From: Globodera rostochiensis
Taxonomy: Eukaryota; Nematoda; Chromadorea; Rhabditida; Heteroderidae
Direction of reading: 5' to 3'
Length of the DNA stretch: 64,000 nucleotides
NCBI GenBank assembly: GCA_018350325.1
Contig: JAEVLN010000014.1
Span: forward strand, 62,001-126,000
Positions 61,697 to 64,000 of this stretch are shown here, in pieces. Each line of letters opens with the position of its first letter. Within the stretch, counting starts at the first letter, position 1. The translations under genes were made by a program, and so were the position numbers. Below the pieces are notes generated by a model, which ran no database searches, was not told the DNA's origin, and worked only from the letters and a program-made list of their open reading frames with translations.

Positions 61697-63420
61697 CTAA
61701 TTCGAGGCCACTTGGCCGCTGAATAATGACGAGGTGCTGCCGTCCTCGCGCGCCTGAGGGGCCAAATGCGGTAAAATGTTGAGGAGTTGAAGCAGTGCCA
61801 ACGATGCGTCCGACGACCGTTGCAGTGTTGGCAAACCCAGTTCCGTCGTGCCGACGCCGACGACGGCATCATTATTGCCAACGCGCAACGGGTTCAACAC
61901 CAGCTGTTGCTGTTCCGTCTCCGCCTTCGCCTCTTGCTTCTGTTGTTGTTGTTGTTGTTGTTTCTGCTGCTGCTGTTGCAGGCGTTGGCGTTGCACTAAC
62001 TGCTTATTGCGCGCCATGCTGGACAGGAGGCGCTGCGCCTTACGCTCCTGCGAGTTCAACGAGTCCACGGCGGCGCCATTCTGCAACAACAGCAGAAATT
62101 TAAATCACAATATTCAATTTATTTAAAATGCCATAAAAATGAGTTAAGCCCAGTTTGGTAAATTGCCCATGCATGCCTTTCCATTGTTGTTGTTGTTGTT
62201 CTCGTCCTTCGCGCTGCTTTCGCAACTTGATGACGAAAAAGCATCAAAATCGGCACTGTCTTCCACCGTCAACAATTTCTGTTGTTGTTGCTGCTGCTGC
62301 TGTTGCTGCATGCCCAAGTCCATCGCTTTGCTACGGCTGTACTTGGACACCACCCGAATGCCATGGGTTTCTGAAAAGGTCAACAATTTTTGGAATATAT
62401 TATGCTATTAAAACCGAACGTACTCGCCACGTGCCGGATCAAGTCCGCCTTCCACTTGCTGGTCCGGTTACAGTATTTGCACTTGAAGGGCTGAAAACAT
62501 GACACTTTGTGATAAAAAATTCTTCAAAATTTAAAGGGTTAAATATTTTTTATTTAATTATTAATTAGTGCCAACCCTGTCGCTGGTGTGTACGCGCTTG
62601 TGCCGGATCATCTCGGACACCCACTTGCCCTGGTAGCCGCACACGGAGCACATGCGCGTGCACACGTCCGGGTCCGCCTCCATTCTCTGAAAGGTTCAAA
62701 AAGTTTTCCAAAATTTGCCTGGCCTAATGCCTTGCCTTCGTCTCTAACTCGTCGTCCGGCAGTTCGATGGCCTCCGTCTCACTCTGGTAGCGCCGCTTCA
62801 TCGGCATTTGCTCGGCCCGTTTGGCCACCAGGCCGTCCAATGTGTTGTCCAGATTGGCCACCGCCCGACGCCGGCGGCGTGACGAATTGTCCCCATTTTG
62901 GTCAGCACAATTTGGAGACGATCGGTCGGAAGGAGAGGACAAAAGCTGAATTATTTGCATAATTTAAACATCGGGCATATAAAATAATTCATTATTTTAA
63001 TTTTGGAATATAAATATAATTTAAAGCGCAACATCCAATTACCTTATTCATTTCCGGCACACTTTGTTGCGCCGCTTTGGCGTTGTGAAGCGCCGCCGCC
63101 TGCTGGCTCTGTGCCAGCATTTGAGCCTTGGCCAAAAGGTCCAGAATTTGGAGCTGGGCCAAGTTTTGAAGCGGACTCATTTGGGCCATCAACAGTGATT
63201 TCGGAGGGAGAAAACCCTGAAAATTCAAAAAATGATTTAATTTTAGTTTCAAAAAACCAACATTTAAGCCATTCGGAATCAATCTGGCAGACGGGCGTTG
63301 AACATTGTAGCGATCATTGTTGGCCGGCATCATTTGCCTGATCATCAGATCGGCTGACGACAGTGGAATTTCGACCGTATTATTTGAAGGTACAGAAGAC
63401 ATTATGGAATCGATCGACAT
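61697..63420 (-). CDS. two-finger C2H2 zinc-finger protein, copy 2 (inverted paralogue)
   Basis: Seven minus-strand exons: 63262-63420, 63043-63216, 62736-62945, 62576-62686, 62424-62490, 62177-62370, 61697-62080; all in phase, 432 residues. The two fingers are identical in protein and in DNA to those of the gene at 13210-15114. The N-terminal part is different but keeps a NLAQLQILDLLAKAQML helix where copy 1 has LQLQLFDLLVKAQ. The C-terminal part is very Gln-rich, with a shared SLNS...RKAQRL block and a LALLQLLNILPHLAPQ helix. Introns beginning with GC (after 62736 and after 62177) are at the same positions as in copy 1. The intron between the first two exons (63217-63261) is read-through in frame. 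It is a probable nuclear regulator; the exact role is unknown. Confidence 0.9.
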
Positions 63421-64000
63421 TTCTGAATTTCAAAATTTGATCAGTGCATTTTTGAAATAAATTTTGCAGAAAATCCGTATCCTAAAACAGAGAGTTCGGG
63501 AATTGTAACGGATTCAAAGGGTTCTGAACCATATTCATGTATATTTATGGAATTTCACATTTTTGTAGGAACATGAAGCCTAAAATGTACAAAATATTGT
63601 TTTAGAGTATTCAAAAAAATTTTTTGTAAAATTTTCAAGCAAATTTTCCCTCAAAATAAAAATAAAAAGCCCATATAAGCCGCCCGTTCCTTATCAGAGA
63701 GCACCAAAACAATGACGACGACAACAACAACATGACGATTCCAAGGGGCCAGAAGTGATTGAAATTGCAAAAAAAAAAAAAGAAAGAAAAAGGAATAAAC
63801 AAAAATAGGCCCCGGGGCAAGCAGCTGTGCTGGTTGTACTTCATTATTAAACACAACAAACATCACTTTTTAAAGGGTCAAAAACCACCTCCAATGTAAT
63901 TAAATAATAATATTTATTATTATTAAATTTGCTGTCTTTCAAAATCGTTTCGCCGCATTGTTTTGCTTTCTGTTTGGTGGACTTTGTGATGACTCAAGAC
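63421..64000. other. upstream region of zinc-finger copy 2
   Basis: An AT-rich stretch with an A-run at 63769-63785 and no recognised exon. It should contain the promoter of the minus-strand zinc-finger gene; I see no clear TATA box. Confidence 0.5.

Overview
This is a 64 kb, AT-rich eukaryotic (animal) window. The genes are split into many small exons by AT-rich introns, often 49-80 bp. The assignment to a nematode is an inference from three things: a tomosyn gene with a worm-like architecture, an unusually high share of GC-AG introns (7 of about 53 resolved introns), and a nuclear tRNA gene with a long variable arm but an arginine anticodon, a class best known from nematodes. The GC-AG richness would fit a plant-parasitic (cyst-type) nematode, but nothing here fixes the genus.

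Layout. 1-6.3 kb: MITEs and a broken-looking sulfurtransferase (rhodanese/MPST-like) gene on the minus strand. 6.3-13.2 kb: mostly non-coding, with short MITEs. 13.2-15.1 kb: a two-finger C2H2 protein gene (+). 15.1-22.0 kb: non-coding, including a long pyrimidine microsatellite. 22.0-35.0 kb: one large tomosyn gene (+, about 38 exons), from the first WD40 repeats to the C-terminal R-SNARE. Its introns hold a class II tRNA gene (minus), three MITEs with clear target-site duplications and a tandem-repeated intron end. 35-46.7 kb: non-coding, with repeats and one good TATA promoter. 46.7-47.5 kb: a three-exon secreted precursor with a six-cysteine peptide (+). 47.5-58 kb: almost entirely transposon-derived, including a 'Russian-doll' stack of nested inverted-repeat elements. 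58.0-58.9 kb: a tiny, heavily N-glycosylated single-pass membrane protein (-). 61.1-61.5 kb: a 53-bp GATC-rich minisatellite. 61.7-63.4 kb: an inverted paralogue of the zinc-finger gene (-).

How the parts relate. The two zinc-finger genes share a core of about 500 bp that is almost identical, introns included, between strongly diverged flanks; this looks like recent gene conversion. Tomosyn (SNARE regulation of secretion) and the cysteine-rich secreted precursor could both belong to neurosecretion, but nothing shows that they are functionally linked. Much of the non-coding DNA is made of non-autonomous DNA transposons, many with perfect 8-bp target-site duplications and ends such as CAGGGGCGTAG or TAGGG, which points to the hAT superfamily.
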